From positions 1-64,000 of the forward strand of contig NZ_RPOI01000005.1 of the NCBI RefSeq assembly GCF_003818115.1: a DNA stretch of 64,000 bases, given 5' to 3'. This DNA comes from Citrobacter youngae. GTDB lineage: Bacteria > Pseudomonadota > Gammaproteobacteria > Enterobacterales > Enterobacteriaceae. Every line of letters starts with the position of its first letter. Position 1 is the stretch's first letter. The notes under the pieces were generated by a model. It searched no databases, was not told the DNA's origin, and was given only the letters and a program-made list of their open reading frames with translations. This document shows, piece after piece, positions 48,574 through 58,184 of the stretch. The translations under genes and the position numbers were made by a program.

Positions 48574-50259
48574 TCAGCCTTTATTGTCCACTTTGCCGCG
48601 CGCTTCGTCACGTAATTCTCGTCGCAAAATTTTACCGACGTTAGATTTCGGCAACTCATCACGGAATTCCACCAGCTTCGGTACTTTATAGCCCGTCAGG
48701 TGACGACGGCAGAAAGTAACCAGCGCTTCATCGGTTAACGAGGCGTCTTTCTTCACCACAAAAATTTTCACCGCTTCACCGCTGCTGCCTGATGGAACGC
48801 CAACGGCAGCCACTTCCTGCACACCTGGATGTTGCATCACCACGTCTTCAATTTCGTTCGGATAGACGTTAAAGCCGGAGACCAGGATCATATCTTTCTT
48901 ACGATCAACAATACGCAGGAAGCCTTCATCATCCATCACCGCAATATCGCCGGTGTGCAGCCAGCCGTCTTTGACGATTTCGTCTGTGGCGTCTGGTCGC
49001 TGCCAGTACCCCAGCATCACCTGCGGACCTTTCACGCACAGTTCGCCCGGTTCTCCCGGTGGCACTTCGTTGTCGTCATCATCCACCAGTTTGACCTCGG
49101 TAGACGGAACCGGTAACCCGATACTGCCGCTATGGTAGTCGATATCGTGAGGGTTGACGCTCACCAGCGGAGCGCACTCCGTCAGGCCATAGCCTTCCAG
49201 CAGATACTGCCCCGTCAGCTTCACCCAACGTTCCGCTACCGCCTGTTGAACCGGCATCCCGCCGCCTGCAGAAAGGTGCAGTGACGAGAAGTCCAGTTGC
49301 TGGAACTCTTTGTTATTCAGCAGCGCGTTAAACAGCGTGTTGACGCCGGTCATCGCGGTGAAGGGATATTTCGCCAGCTCTTTTACCAGTCCGGGAATAT
49401 CGCGCGGGTTGGTAATCAGCAGATTTTGACCGCCCAGCTCAATAAACAGCAGGCAGTTCATCGTCAGCGCAAAAATGTGATACAGCGGTAGAGCTGTTAC
49501 CACCAACTCTTTGCCCGGATGCAGCAACGGACCATAGGTGGCATTAACCTGCTCCAGGTTAGCCAGCATGTTACGGTGCGTGAGCATTGCGCCTTTCGCC
49601 ACACCGGTGGTACCACCGGTATACTGCAGGAAAGCCAAATCTTCTGACACGACTTCCGGCTTCACATACTGCATGCGGTAGCCGTTTTGCAGCGCACTGC
49701 GAAACGAGATGGCATCCGGCAGGTGATATTTCGGCACCAGACGCTTGATATATTTCACGACGAAGTTAACCAGCGTCCCTTTCGCGGTCGACAACTGATC
49801 GCCCATACGCGTGAGGATCACGTGTTGAACTGAGGTCTTATCGACCACTTTCTCCAGCGTGTGGGCAAAGTTAGAGACGATGACGATCGCCGATGCACCG
49901 CTATCGTTGAGCTGATGTTCCAGCTCGCGAGGCGTGTACAGCGGGTTCACGTTCACAACTATCATGCCAGCACGTAAAATCCCAAACAGTGCAACGGGAT
50001 ATTGCAACAGGTTGGGCATCATCAGTGCCACGCGATCGCCCTTTTTCAGTCCAAGTCCTTGTTGCAAATAAGCCGCGAATGCCCGACTGCGCTCTTCGAG
50101 TTTGCGGAAGGTCATCACCTCCCCCATGTTCATAAACGCGGGTTGATCGGCATACCGTCTTACTGAGTGTTCAAAGAGTTCCACCAGGGATTGATAACGG
50201 TCAGGATTGATCTCCGCGGGAACACCAGCGGGATAACGGTTAAGCCAAACCTTTTTCAA
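48574..50259 (-). CDS. fadD: Long-chain fatty acid-CoA ligase
   Basis: Peripheral inner-membrane enzyme that activates exogenous fatty acids to acyl-CoA. 561 residues from a TTG start at 50259 ([13 protein letters not shown]), preceded by AGAGGTGA; this equals the E. coli protein. ATP/AMP motif [13 protein letters not shown], the second [12 protein letters not shown], and the FACS signature [32 protein letters not shown]. Expected target of FadR, encoded in this window; I could not settle its operator by eye. Confidence 0.96.
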   Translation of the reverse strand: MKKVWLNRYPAGVPAEINPDRYQSLVELFEHSVRRYADQPAFMNMGEVMTFRKLEERSRAFAAYLQQGLGLKKGDRVALMMPNLLQYPVALFGILRAGMIVVNVNPLYTPRELEHQLNDSGASAIVIVSNFAHTLEKVVDKTSVQHVILTRMGDQLSTAKGTLVNFVVKYIKRLVPKYHLPDAISFRSALQNGYRMQYVKPEVVSEDLAFLQYTGGTTGVAKGAMLTHRNMLANLEQVNATYGPLLHPGKELVVTALPLYHIFALTMNCLLFIELGGQNLLITNPRDIPGLVKELAKYPFTAMTGVNTLFNALLNNKEFQQLDFSSLHLSAGGGMPVQQAVAERWVKLTGQYLLEGYGLTECAPLVSVNPHDIDYHSGSIGLPVPSTEVKLVDDDDNEVPPGEPGELCVKGPQVMLGYWQRPDATDEIVKDGWLHTGDIAVMDDEGFLRIVDRKKDMILVSGFNVYPNEIEDVVMQHPGVQEVAAVGVPSGSSGEAVKIFVVKKDASLTDEALVTFCRRHLTGYKVPKLVEFRDELPKSNVGKILRRELRDEARGKVDNKG

Positions 50260-50416
50260 TACATCACCTCTAAAATGCGTATTCGTCGTCATCACAACCC
50301 CAGGCAATAAACAAACTGTTAACATAATATTAACTCAGCGTACCAGTTTGTTTATTACACAACGACAAGGTTGCGAAGCACGTCACTATTTATTTTTCTT
50401 ATATCCACGTTAATGC

Positions 50417-50443
50417 AGAAACAGCGGACGAGCCGCTGTTTCT
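50417..50443. terminator. Hairpin between yeaY and fadD
   Basis: AGAAACAGCGG and CCGCTGTTTCT form an 11-base stem around ACGAG just after the yeaY stop. T-rich sequence follows only on the plus strand, so it is a plausible but not a classical terminator for yeaY. Confidence 0.5.
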
Positions 50444-50463
50444 TTTATCATTAAAACAAAGAG

Positions 50464-51048
50464 TTACTCTGTTACTATCGTCTGAACCTGCGCGGGACCG
50501 GGATTGTACCATCCCCATCCGCCGTAGCCACCGTAAGGCCAGCCACGCGCACCGTAGAACCAGGGGTCAATCGGCTGCGGAGGCATCACAATTTGCTGAG
50601 TAATATGCCAGCGTTTATAACCGGTTACCTGCATCAGCATGAACTTATACGGTGTACTACCAATTTTTCCGTCCACAGTTCCGCTAATGGGTCCGACGAC
50701 GGTGACCAGTTGACCACGAAAATCTACCGGGTCGAGGAAACCGTTAACATCGGCATAAATTCGCCCGCGTGACGCTTCGCCCAGAATCGGTCGTGCCCCG
50801 CTATCGAGCGGCATAGTGGCGATCTCCAGTCGGGATTTCCCTTGCTGGTTTTGAATATCCACCACCTTACCGCCAAAACGTGCTTCTTGTCCGACGTACA
50901 ACTGCGGCGCATTCATCACCCGCACCAGATCCTGCTGCGGTGTCGGGCTCGAACCTTTAATCGCATCCGGGATGGTGACACAGCCGCTTAGCGATAACGC
51001 CAATACGCCTGCCAGTACACCTTTCAATAACTGCTTTTGCACCACCAT
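50464..51048 (-). CDS. yeaY: Slp-family outer-membrane lipoprotein YeaY
   Basis: 194 residues from the ATG at 51048 ([27 protein letters not shown]); the lipobox LSGC gives a lipidated cysteine at residue 23. The Slp domain follows ([44 protein letters not shown]), and a Gly/Tyr/Trp-rich tail ([21 protein letters not shown]). SigmaE- and RpoS-linked in E. coli; function unknown. Confidence 0.92.
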   Translation of the reverse strand: MVVQKQLLKGVLAGVLALSLSGCVTIPDAIKGSSPTPQQDLVRVMNAPQLYVGQEARFGGKVVDIQNQQGKSRLEIATMPLDSGARPILGEASRGRIYADVNGFLDPVDFRGQLVTVVGPISGTVDGKIGSTPYKFMLMQVTGYKRWHITQQIVMPPQPIDPWFYGARGWPYGGYGGWGWYNPGPAQVQTIVTE

Positions 51049-51142
51049 ATTGCGACTCCCTTTTCTTAGCCTCTGCCCGGACATGTTCGCGATGCTGTGT
51101 ATTGACATCAGTGCGAATTTACCAGGGATGTACTACTAAGAT

Positions 51143-51838
51143 TCATTCTTTACCGGGAAGTTTCTTCCACGCCACGGTGTTACGTAAATAAACCGGTTCA
51201 GCATGTTCAACCGCCACGGTCTTACCGGCAGCCAGCATTTGCGTGGCGACAGGCAGCATATCTTCTGCCGCAGGAAGCAATACGTCGCCATCGTTCAGCA
51301 TCAGACCACTATCTTTGCCGAGTTCAGGCCAGGCTGGCCAGCCCGTGCCAACGGTTACCCAGTCGCCAGAAAGCTGCAGCAGGCGATCGTGTACCTGCTC
51401 CGGCGTTAACACCGCTTCTGTCTCTTCGCCGTGCCAGATGCCATCTTCATCACGCTGGTATTCAGCCCAGTACACTTCACCCATACGCGCATCAATCGCG
51501 GCCAGTACGCGGGTAGCGCCCGATTTACGCCAGGCCCCCTGTGCCATTGTCGCGAGAGTGGAGACGCCGATCATCGGTAAATTCGCGCCTAACGCCAGCC
51601 CCTGGGCAATGCCAATCCCAATACGGACACCGGTGAAACTACCGGGACCGCGCCCAAATGCCAGGGCGTCAATGTCGGTTAACGTGAGATCGCCAGCGGC
51701 CAGGATTTCCTCGACCATCGGTAAAATTCGTTGGGTATGTTCTCGTGGGCAAAGCTCGAAGTGAGCCTTGATAGTACCGTCATTCCACAGGGCAACAGAG
51801 CACGCCTCTGTGGCGGTATCGATAGCCAGAATTCGCAT
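51143..51838 (-). CDS. tsaB: tRNA threonylcarbamoyladenosine biosynthesis protein TsaB
   Basis: Scaffold partner of TsaD in t6A37 tRNA modification. 231 residues with the ASKHA N-terminal lobe ([18 protein letters not shown]), [39 protein letters not shown] and a degenerate active site, as usual for TsaB. Essential in E. coli. Lies between yeaY and yoaA in the conserved order. Confidence 0.95.
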   Translation of the reverse strand: MRILAIDTATEACSVALWNDGTIKAHFELCPREHTQRILPMVEEILAAGDLTLTDIDALAFGRGPGSFTGVRIGIGIAQGLALGANLPMIGVSTLATMAQGAWRKSGATRVLAAIDARMGEVYWAEYQRDEDGIWHGEETEAVLTPEQVHDRLLQLSGDWVTVGTGWPAWPELGKDSGLMLNDGDVLLPAAEDMLPVATQMLAAGKTVAVEHAEPVYLRNTVAWKKLPGKE

Positions 51839-51896
51839 GGGTGTTTGTGATCAGATCAATAAATTTGGCGCGCATCTTACCACACTCCGTAACAAA

Positions 51897-53807
51897 TTAC
51901 TCAGCCGATGGTATAGCAAGAAAGCGAACAGCACGCGCAATATCACGCGTGCGTGGCGCAGGCGGAAGGCTTGCCAGGAAGGTCGCGCCATAAGGCCGCA
52001 TCACCAGACGGTTATCACAAATCACCAGCACACCGCGATCGTCGGCATCACGAATCAGACGCCCTACCCCCTGCTTCAGGGTGATAACCGCATCCGGCAA
52101 CTGGACGTCTTCAAACGGATCGCCGCCGCGCAGTCGACAATCCTCCATTCGGGCTTTTAACAGCGGGTCGTCCGGCGAGGTAAACGGCAGTTTGTCGATT
52201 ATCACCAGCGACAGCGTATCACCGCGCACGTCCACACCTTCCCAGAAGCTGCTGGTGGCAACCAGTAGCGCATTACCTGCGCTGACAAACTGCTGTAACA
52301 GTTGCCCTTTACTGGTTTCGCCCTGCAGCAGAACGGGAAGCGTCATGGTGGCGCGGAATTGTTCCGCCAGATCGCGCATCATCGCGTGCGAAGTGCACAG
52401 CATAAAGCAGCGACCGTTGTTCGCTTCGATAATGGGACGCAGCATGGAAGCCAACTGCCGCGCAGCCCCCGGCTGGTTGGTTTGCGGGAGATTACGCGGC
52501 ACGCACAGCAGCGCCTGACGGGTGTAATCAAATGGACTCGGCAGTAGCATCGACTCGGCATCGTCAATACCCAGCCGCGCGGTGAAATGATGGAGGTCAT
52601 CGTTTACCGACAGCGTCGCGGAGGTAAAAATCCAGCAGCCCGGTTTTTGCTCCATCACTTCTTTGAATTTGTCGGCCACGGTAAGCGGCGTCAATGCGAG
52701 CGTAAAATGGCGGGAGGTGCATTCATACCAGTAGCTGAAGCCTGGCTGGTTGATCTCTTTCAGACGCTTCAGGCGAGCACGGTAAAGCGTGGCACGTTCA
52801 AACGCAGCATCCAGCAAGGCAGAACGGCCGAGAGACAGCTTCGCCACGTCATAACAGAGCTCAAGTGTGTCATCGAGCAGCAAAAACGCGCGCTGCACGC
52901 GCTGGTCAGCCAGCAGTTCACGCAGATTTCCACGATAGCCGGGCTCGCCGAGCTGTAGGCGAAAGTCCTGCGCGCTTTGCGCCAGCCGGTCCGCGCATTT
53001 TTGTAACTGCTGGGTGTCTTTCAGCTCGGTGCGATAGGCAATGGTGATGTCTTTTGCCAGATCCAGCAGTTGGCGACTGGAAAGCGATTGACCAAAGTAC
53101 TGGCTGGCGATATCCGGTAGCTGATGGGCTTCATCGAAGATCATCACGTCTGCCTCGGGGATTAATTCACCAAATCCACTCTCTTTCACCACCATATCAG
53201 CGAGAAACAGATGATGGTTCACCACGACGACATCCGCTTCCATCGCCTTCTTGCGCGCTTTAACGACAAAGCACTCTTTATACAGCGGGCAGTCGCTGCC
53301 AAGGCAATTATCGTTTGTGCTGGTTACCAGCGGCCAGGCCTGAGAGTCTTCCGCCACGCTGACGCAGGTGCTGATGTCGCCATCAAGCGTTTGATTTGAC
53401 CATGAGCGCAGCAGTATGACATCGCTTAACGTTTGTACCGGTAGATCGCCCCCCGCCAGCGCCTGCTGTTCGAGGCGTTCCAGACACAGGTAGTTGGAGC
53501 GCCCTTTTAGCAACGCCAGCTTACCGGTGAATTTCAGTGCTTTGGCAACGGTGGGAAGATCGCGACTGTAGAGCTGATCCTGCAACGCTTTCGATCCCGT
53601 CGACACAATCACTTTCTTTCCAGCGCGAAGCGCCGGGGCGAGGTAAGCGTATGTTTTACCTGTGCCAGTGCCGGCTTCTACAACAAGCGGTTGTGATTTT
53701 TCAATGGCATGACTGACAGCAATCGCCATCTGTCGCTGTGGTTCACGCGGTTTAAAACCCGGTATCGCTTTAGCCAATTGACCGTCTGCTGCAAAATCGT
53801 CCGTCAC
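51897..53807 (-). CDS. yoaA: DinG-family ATP-dependent helicase YoaA
   Basis: XPD/DinG-like superfamily 2 helicase with a 4Fe-4S cluster; in E. coli it pairs with the clamp-loader subunit HolC and aids tolerance of replication-blocking damage. 636 residues: Walker A EAGTGTGKTYAYL, cysteine cluster CVSVAEDS...NCLGSDCPLYKECF (about 165-190), DEAH box MIFDEAHQLP, and C-terminal motifs ATSSFWEGVDVRGDTL and KQGVGRLIRDADDRG. All helicase motifs appear intact. Confidence 0.94.
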   Translation of the reverse strand: MTDDFAADGQLAKAIPGFKPREPQRQMAIAVSHAIEKSQPLVVEAGTGTGKTYAYLAPALRAGKKVIVSTGSKALQDQLYSRDLPTVAKALKFTGKLALLKGRSNYLCLERLEQQALAGGDLPVQTLSDVILLRSWSNQTLDGDISTCVSVAEDSQAWPLVTSTNDNCLGSDCPLYKECFVVKARKKAMEADVVVVNHHLFLADMVVKESGFGELIPEADVMIFDEAHQLPDIASQYFGQSLSSRQLLDLAKDITIAYRTELKDTQQLQKCADRLAQSAQDFRLQLGEPGYRGNLRELLADQRVQRAFLLLDDTLELCYDVAKLSLGRSALLDAAFERATLYRARLKRLKEINQPGFSYWYECTSRHFTLALTPLTVADKFKEVMEQKPGCWIFTSATLSVNDDLHHFTARLGIDDAESMLLPSPFDYTRQALLCVPRNLPQTNQPGAARQLASMLRPIIEANNGRCFMLCTSHAMMRDLAEQFRATMTLPVLLQGETSKGQLLQQFVSAGNALLVATSSFWEGVDVRGDTLSLVIIDKLPFTSPDDPLLKARMEDCRLRGGDPFEDVQLPDAVITLKQGVGRLIRDADDRGVLVICDNRLVMRPYGATFLASLPPAPRTRDIARAVRFLAIPSAE

Positions 53808-53948
53808 ACTGCCCCCTGTTCATTTGAACAGGGATTATGTCAGGCCAGCGGGTCTTTCGCCAGTTGAAGAGGTGACGCGGGCGCAACATTATGGCAGTCT
53901 TGGCGCAATCTGAAGCCCATGAAGAAAAATGCAAATAAGGAATGATTT

Positions 53949-54293
53949 ATGACGATTGTGCGCATTGATGCTGAAGCTCGTTGGTCTGACGTGGTTATCC
54001 ATAACAACACGTTGTACTACACCGGCGTGCCGGAGAATCTGGATGCAGACGCTTTTGAGCAAACGGCAAATACGCTGGCGCAAATTGATGCGGTGCTGGA
54101 AAAACAGGGTAGCGACAAGTCACGAATCCTTGATGCCACCCTTTTTCTGGCGGACAAAAGTGATTTTGCCGCCATGAACAAAGCCTGGGATGCGTGGGTC
54201 GTTGCCGGTCACGCGCCGGTACGTTGTACCGTTCAGGCCGGATTGATGAACCCGAAATACAAAGTCGAGATCAAGATTATCGCTGAGGTTTAA
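53949..54293 (+). CDS. yoaB: RidA-family protein YoaB
   Basis: 114 residues, a chorismate-mutase-like trimer of the YjgF/YER057c/UK114 family. The conserved arginine and glutamate lie in APVRCTVQAGL and VEIKIIAEV at the C-terminus. RidA itself hydrolyses reactive enamines/imines; YoaB is a different subfamily and may not share the activity. AAGGA precedes the ATG; divergent from yoaA. Confidence 0.92.
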   Translation: MTIVRIDAEARWSDVVIHNNTLYYTGVPENLDADAFEQTANTLAQIDAVLEKQGSDKSRILDATLFLADKSDFAAMNKAWDAWVVAGHAPVRCTVQAGLMNPKYKVEIKIIAEV

Positions 54294-54299
54294 GCGGCG

Positions 54300-54479
54300 C
54301 TACTCGTCTTCATCTTCAAAACGCGCCACGATCCGTTCACCGGTATGGCTGGCGCGTAGCTCTTCAGCAACCAGAGCAATCGCCTGTCCGCTGCTCATCC
54401 CCTGCGACATCAGTTCCTGAATCCGCTCTACTGCTTTTTGCTGCTGCTCATGACTGAGTGAAGGTAAACCTGCAAACAT
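54300..54479 (-). CDS. yoaH: Small conserved protein YoaH (UPF0181)
   Basis: 59 residues on the minus strand: [20 protein letters not shown], then [20 protein letters not shown], then [19 protein letters not shown] and stop at 54300-54302. It matches E. coli YoaH over its full length apart from a few changes. GGAGT precedes the ATG. Soluble, helical, with an acidic tail; function unknown. It lies between yoaB and pabB, as in E. coli. Confidence 0.93.
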
Positions 54480-54562
54480 TGTTAACTCCTGCTAAATTGT
54501 CTGCGCTAATTATTTCATGCTACCGGGCAGTTAGCCAGTAGAGTAGCAACGAGTCAGGACTG

Positions 54563-55924
54563 ATGAAGACGTTATCTCCCGCAGTAATCACATTACCCTG
54601 GTGTCAGGACGCCGCTGAACGCTATTTTTCGACCTTAAGCCATCTGCCCTGGGCGATGCTGTTGCATTCAGGTCATGCCGATCATCCGCATAACCGTTTT
54701 GATATTCTGGTCGCCGACCCTGTAGCGACCCTGGTTACGCGTGCACAGGAGACTATGGTCAAGGACAGGCAAGGCATTTTGCGCACGCTTGATGACCCGA
54801 TGAAAGTATTATATTCAACGCTAACCGCTCAGGCTATTCAGCCTGATTATCATCCCGACCTCCCGTTCCAGGGCGGCGCACTGGGTTTGTTTGGCTACGA
54901 TCTGGGCCGCCGCTTTGAATCGCTGCCAAATATTGCCGAACGCGATATCGCCTTGCCGGATATGGGCGTCGGTATCTATGACTGGGCGTTGATTGTCGAT
55001 CACCAGCTACAGACTGTATCACTGCTTAGCCATAGCGATGTGCATGCCCGTCTGGCGTGGCTCGAAAATCAACTGCCGCCGGTACGCGAGCCATTTACAT
55101 TAACGTCGGCATGGCACTCGAATATGAGCCGTGAGCAATACGGCGAAAAATTTCGTCAGGTGCAGCACTATTTGCACAGCGGCGACTGCTATCAGGTCAA
55201 CCTGGCCCAACGTTTTCAGGCGCAATATCAGGGAGATGAATGGCAAGCGTTTGTGCAGCTCAATCGCGCTAACCGCGCGCCATTCAGTGCGTTTATACGC
55301 CTGGAAGACGGCGCAATCCTCAGTCTGTCACCGGAACGCTTTATTCAACTGGAAGATCAGCATATCCAGACACGCCCCATCAAAGGTACGCTACCCAGAC
55401 TGGACGATCCTGATGCCGATCGCCAGCAAGCCGACAAGCTGGCAAATTCGCCAAAGGATCGGGCGGAAAACCTGATGATCGTCGATTTGATGCGTAACGA
55501 TATCGGCCGCGTCGCCGTGCCCGGCTCGGTACAGGTTCCGGAACTGTTTGTGGTTGAACCCTTCCCGGCCGTACATCATCTGGTCAGTACCATTACCGCG
55601 CGTTTACCAGAGTCATTGCATGCCACCGACCTGCTGCGTGCCGCCTTCCCTGGTGGCTCCATCACCGGCGCGCCAAAAGTGCGGGCGATGGAAATTATCG
55701 ACGAACTGGAGCCGCAAAGACGCAACGCCTGGTGCGGCAGCATTGGTTATCTGAGCTTTTGCGGCAATATGGATACCAGCATCACCATTCGCACACTGAC
55801 AGCCACAAACGGACAAATTTATTGCTCCGCTGGCGGTGGCATTGTTGCAGACAGTCAGGAAGACGCGGAGTATCAGGAAACGTTTGATAAAGTGAATCGT
55901 ATTTTGCACCAACTGGAGAACTGA
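54563..55924 (+). CDS. pabB: Aminodeoxychorismate synthase component I
   Basis: With PabA, turns chorismate and glutamine into 4-amino-4-deoxychorismate for folate synthesis. 453 residues as in E. coli. The chorismate-binding lysine motif is PIKGTLPR, followed by ENLMIVDLMRNDIGRV, AAFPGGSITGAPKVRAMEIIDELE and the final GGGIVADSQEDAEYQE. nudL starts three bases later with a GTG, so the two are likely one operon. Confidence 0.96.
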   Translation: MKTLSPAVITLPWCQDAAERYFSTLSHLPWAMLLHSGHADHPHNRFDILVADPVATLVTRAQETMVKDRQGILRTLDDPMKVLYSTLTAQAIQPDYHPDLPFQGGALGLFGYDLGRRFESLPNIAERDIALPDMGVGIYDWALIVDHQLQTVSLLSHSDVHARLAWLENQLPPVREPFTLTSAWHSNMSREQYGEKFRQVQHYLHSGDCYQVNLAQRFQAQYQGDEWQAFVQLNRANRAPFSAFIRLEDGAILSLSPERFIQLEDQHIQTRPIKGTLPRLDDPDADRQQADKLANSPKDRAENLMIVDLMRNDIGRVAVPGSVQVPELFVVEPFPAVHHLVSTITARLPESLHATDLLRAAFPGGSITGAPKVRAMEIIDELEPQRRNAWCGSIGYLSFCGNMDTSITIRTLTATNGQIYCSAGGGIVADSQEDAEYQETFDKVNRILHQLEN

Positions 55925-55927
55925 CAC

Positions 55928-56506
55928 GTGGAATACAGCAGCCTGACGCTTGATGATTTTTTATCGCGCTTCCAACTCCTGCGCCCGCAGGTCAATCATG
56001 CCGCGTTAAACCAGCGCCAGGCCGCCGTACTGATCCCTGTCGTACGCCGTGCGCAGCCGGGATTGCTGTTAACCCAGCGATCCGTTCATCTGCGCAAGCA
56101 CGCCGGACAGGTCGCCTTTCCCGGCGGTGCGGTGGACAGCAGCGATGCTTCATTGATTGCCGCCGCCCTTCGCGAAGCGCAGGAAGAAGTGGCGATCCCA
56201 CCTTCTTGCGTTGAGGTGATTGGCGTGCTGCCACCGGTCGACAGCGTTACCGGATTTCAGGTCACGCCAGTGGTAGGTATTATCCCGCCAAATTTACCGT
56301 ATCGCGCCAGTGAGGATGAAGTGTCTGCAGTGTTCGAAATGCCGCTGGCGCAGGCCCTGCATTTAGGTCGCTATCATCCTTTGGATATCTACCGTCGCGG
56401 TGATTCACATCGTGTATGGCTTTCCTGGTATGAGCACTATTTCGTCTGGGGAATGACCGCCGGAATAATTCGTGAGCTGGCGCTGCAAATTGGCGTCAAG
56501 CCCTGA
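55928..56506 (+). CDS. nudL: Nudix hydrolase NudL
   Basis: 192 residues from a GTG start ([17 protein letters not shown]), as in E. coli. The Nudix box region is [33 protein letters not shown], with the REAQEE metal ligands present; the first glutamate of the classical box is absent, normal for this UPF0035 branch. Relatives hydrolyse coenzyme A and its derivatives; the true substrate here is not shown by the sequence. Confidence 0.93.
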   Translation: MEYSSLTLDDFLSRFQLLRPQVNHAALNQRQAAVLIPVVRRAQPGLLLTQRSVHLRKHAGQVAFPGGAVDSSDASLIAAALREAQEEVAIPPSCVEVIGVLPPVDSVTGFQVTPVVGIIPPNLPYRASEDEVSAVFEMPLAQALHLGRYHPLDIYRRGDSHRVWLSWYEHYFVWGMTAGIIRELALQIGVKP

Positions 56507-56689
56507 CTATACTTATCTTTACGCACGCCATAGACAACTTGAAACTCAGGTCACAACATTAGTAAAACCGCGGTTATCTATTAGTTTAATTCATGTGAAT
56601 AGTTAAGCCGATCGCCGCGTTCCCTCTTACACTATGCGCAGTTATAACATCGTTACTGGAAAGCCCAGTCGCCCTGTAGGAGTATTATC

Positions 56690-58054
56690 GTGATTAGTCT
56701 ATTCGACATGTTTAAGGTGGGGATTGGTCCCTCATCTTCCCATACCGTAGGGCCTATGAAGGCGGGTAAACAGTTCGTCGATGACCTGGTCGAAAAAGGA
56801 TTACTGGACAGCGTTACTCGTGTCGCCGTCGACGTGTATGGTTCACTGTCGCTCACGGGTAAAGGTCACCACACCGATATCGCCATTATTATGGGTCTGG
56901 CGGGCAATGAGCCTGCTACCGTGGATATTGACAGCATCCCCGGATTTATCCGCGACGTAGAAACGCGTGGCCGCCTGCTGCTTGCGCAGGGGCAGCACGA
57001 AGTGGATTTCCCGCAGAATGACGGCATGCGTTTTCACAACGGCAACCTGCCGCTGCATGAAAACGGGATGCAGATCCATGCGTACAATGGCGAAACCGTC
57101 ATTTACAGCAAAACGTACTATTCCATTGGCGGTGGGTTCATCGTTGATGAAGAACATTTTGGTCAGGATGCAACGAATGAGGTCAGCGTACCTTATCCGT
57201 TCAAATCCGCCACTGAAATGCTGGAATACTGCAACAGCACCGGTTTGTCTCTCTCAGGCATGGTGATGCAGAACGAACTTGCGCTGCACAGCAAGAAAGA
57301 GATTGAAGAGTACTTTGGCAACGTCTGGCAGACCATGCAGGCTTGTATCGATCGTGGGATGAACACCGAAGGCGTGCTGCCGGGTCCGCTGCGCGTTCCT
57401 CGCCGTGCCTCCGCCCTGCGTCGTATGCTGGTTTCCAGCGACAAGCTCTCCAACGATCCGATGAACGTGATCGACTGGGTGAACATGTTTGCGCTGGCGG
57501 TTAACGAAGAAAACGCCGCGGGTGGTCGCGTTGTAACCGCGCCAACCAACGGTGCCTGCGGGATCGTGCCTGCAGTACTGGCCTATTACGATCATTTCAT
57601 CGAGTCCGTCAGCCCGGATATCTACACCCGTTATTTCCTGGCGGCGGGGGCAATTGGTGCGTTGTACAAGATGAACGCCTCTATCTCTGGCGCCGAAGTA
57701 GGCTGTCAGGGTGAAGTCGGTGTGGCATGCTCCATGGCTGCTGCAGGTCTGGCTGAGCTACTGGGCGCGAGCCCTGAGCAAGTGTGTGTTGCTGCCGAGA
57801 TCGGTATGGAGCACAACCTGGGCTTAACCTGCGATCCGGTTGCCGGACAGGTGCAGGTTCCGTGCATCGAACGTAACGCTATTGCGTCCGTGAAGGCGAT
57901 TAACGCCGCACGTATGGCGATGCGCCGCACCAGCGCGCCACGCGTCTCGCTGGATAAAGTCATTGAGACCATGTACGAAACAGGTAAAGACATGAACGCC
58001 AAATACCGCGAAACGTCACGCGGTGGTTTGGCAATCAAAGTTCAATGTGACTAA
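56690..58054 (+). CDS. sdaA: L-serine dehydratase 1 (L-serine deaminase)
   Basis: 4Fe-4S enzyme that converts L-serine to pyruvate and ammonium. 454 residues from a GTG start (ISLFDMFKVGIGPSSSHTVGPMKAG), identical in length to E. coli. N-terminal beta domain to about residue 160; the C-terminal alpha domain has TNGACGIVPA and the three cluster cysteines in GEVGVACSMAAAG, GLTCDPVAGQ and VQVPCIERN. AGGAG precedes the start. Known control by Lrp and leucine. Confidence 0.96.
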   Translation: MISLFDMFKVGIGPSSSHTVGPMKAGKQFVDDLVEKGLLDSVTRVAVDVYGSLSLTGKGHHTDIAIIMGLAGNEPATVDIDSIPGFIRDVETRGRLLLAQGQHEVDFPQNDGMRFHNGNLPLHENGMQIHAYNGETVIYSKTYYSIGGGFIVDEEHFGQDATNEVSVPYPFKSATEMLEYCNSTGLSLSGMVMQNELALHSKKEIEEYFGNVWQTMQACIDRGMNTEGVLPGPLRVPRRASALRRMLVSSDKLSNDPMNVIDWVNMFALAVNEENAAGGRVVTAPTNGACGIVPAVLAYYDHFIESVSPDIYTRYFLAAGAIGALYKMNASISGAEVGCQGEVGVACSMAAAGLAELLGASPEQVCVAAEIGMEHNLGLTCDPVAGQVQVPCIERNAIASVKAINAARMAMRRTSAPRVSLDKVIETMYETGKDMNAKYRETSRGGLAIKVQCD

Positions 58055-58063
58055 TACTTAATT

Positions 58064-58090
58064 TTCGCCCATCTGCGACGGATGGGCGAA
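58064..58090 (+). terminator. Terminator-like hairpin after sdaA
   Basis: TTCGCCCATC and GATGGGCGAA pair around seven bases, ten bases after the stop; followed by TTTGCCCCTT. Confidence 0.65.
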
Positions 58091-58184
58091 TTTGCCCCTT
58101 CTCGCTCGTCTACTGTAATTTTCCCCACTACACTTGCTCTGTTGCTGTTGGCTTCTGTGACCAACGGCTTATCGGGCGGCCCGC

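Noticed and set aside
50330-50360. FadR operator upstream of fadD (AGCGTACCAGTTTGTT)
   Set aside because: Only a partial fit to the FadR consensus by eye; control is expected from the family but the site is not clear.
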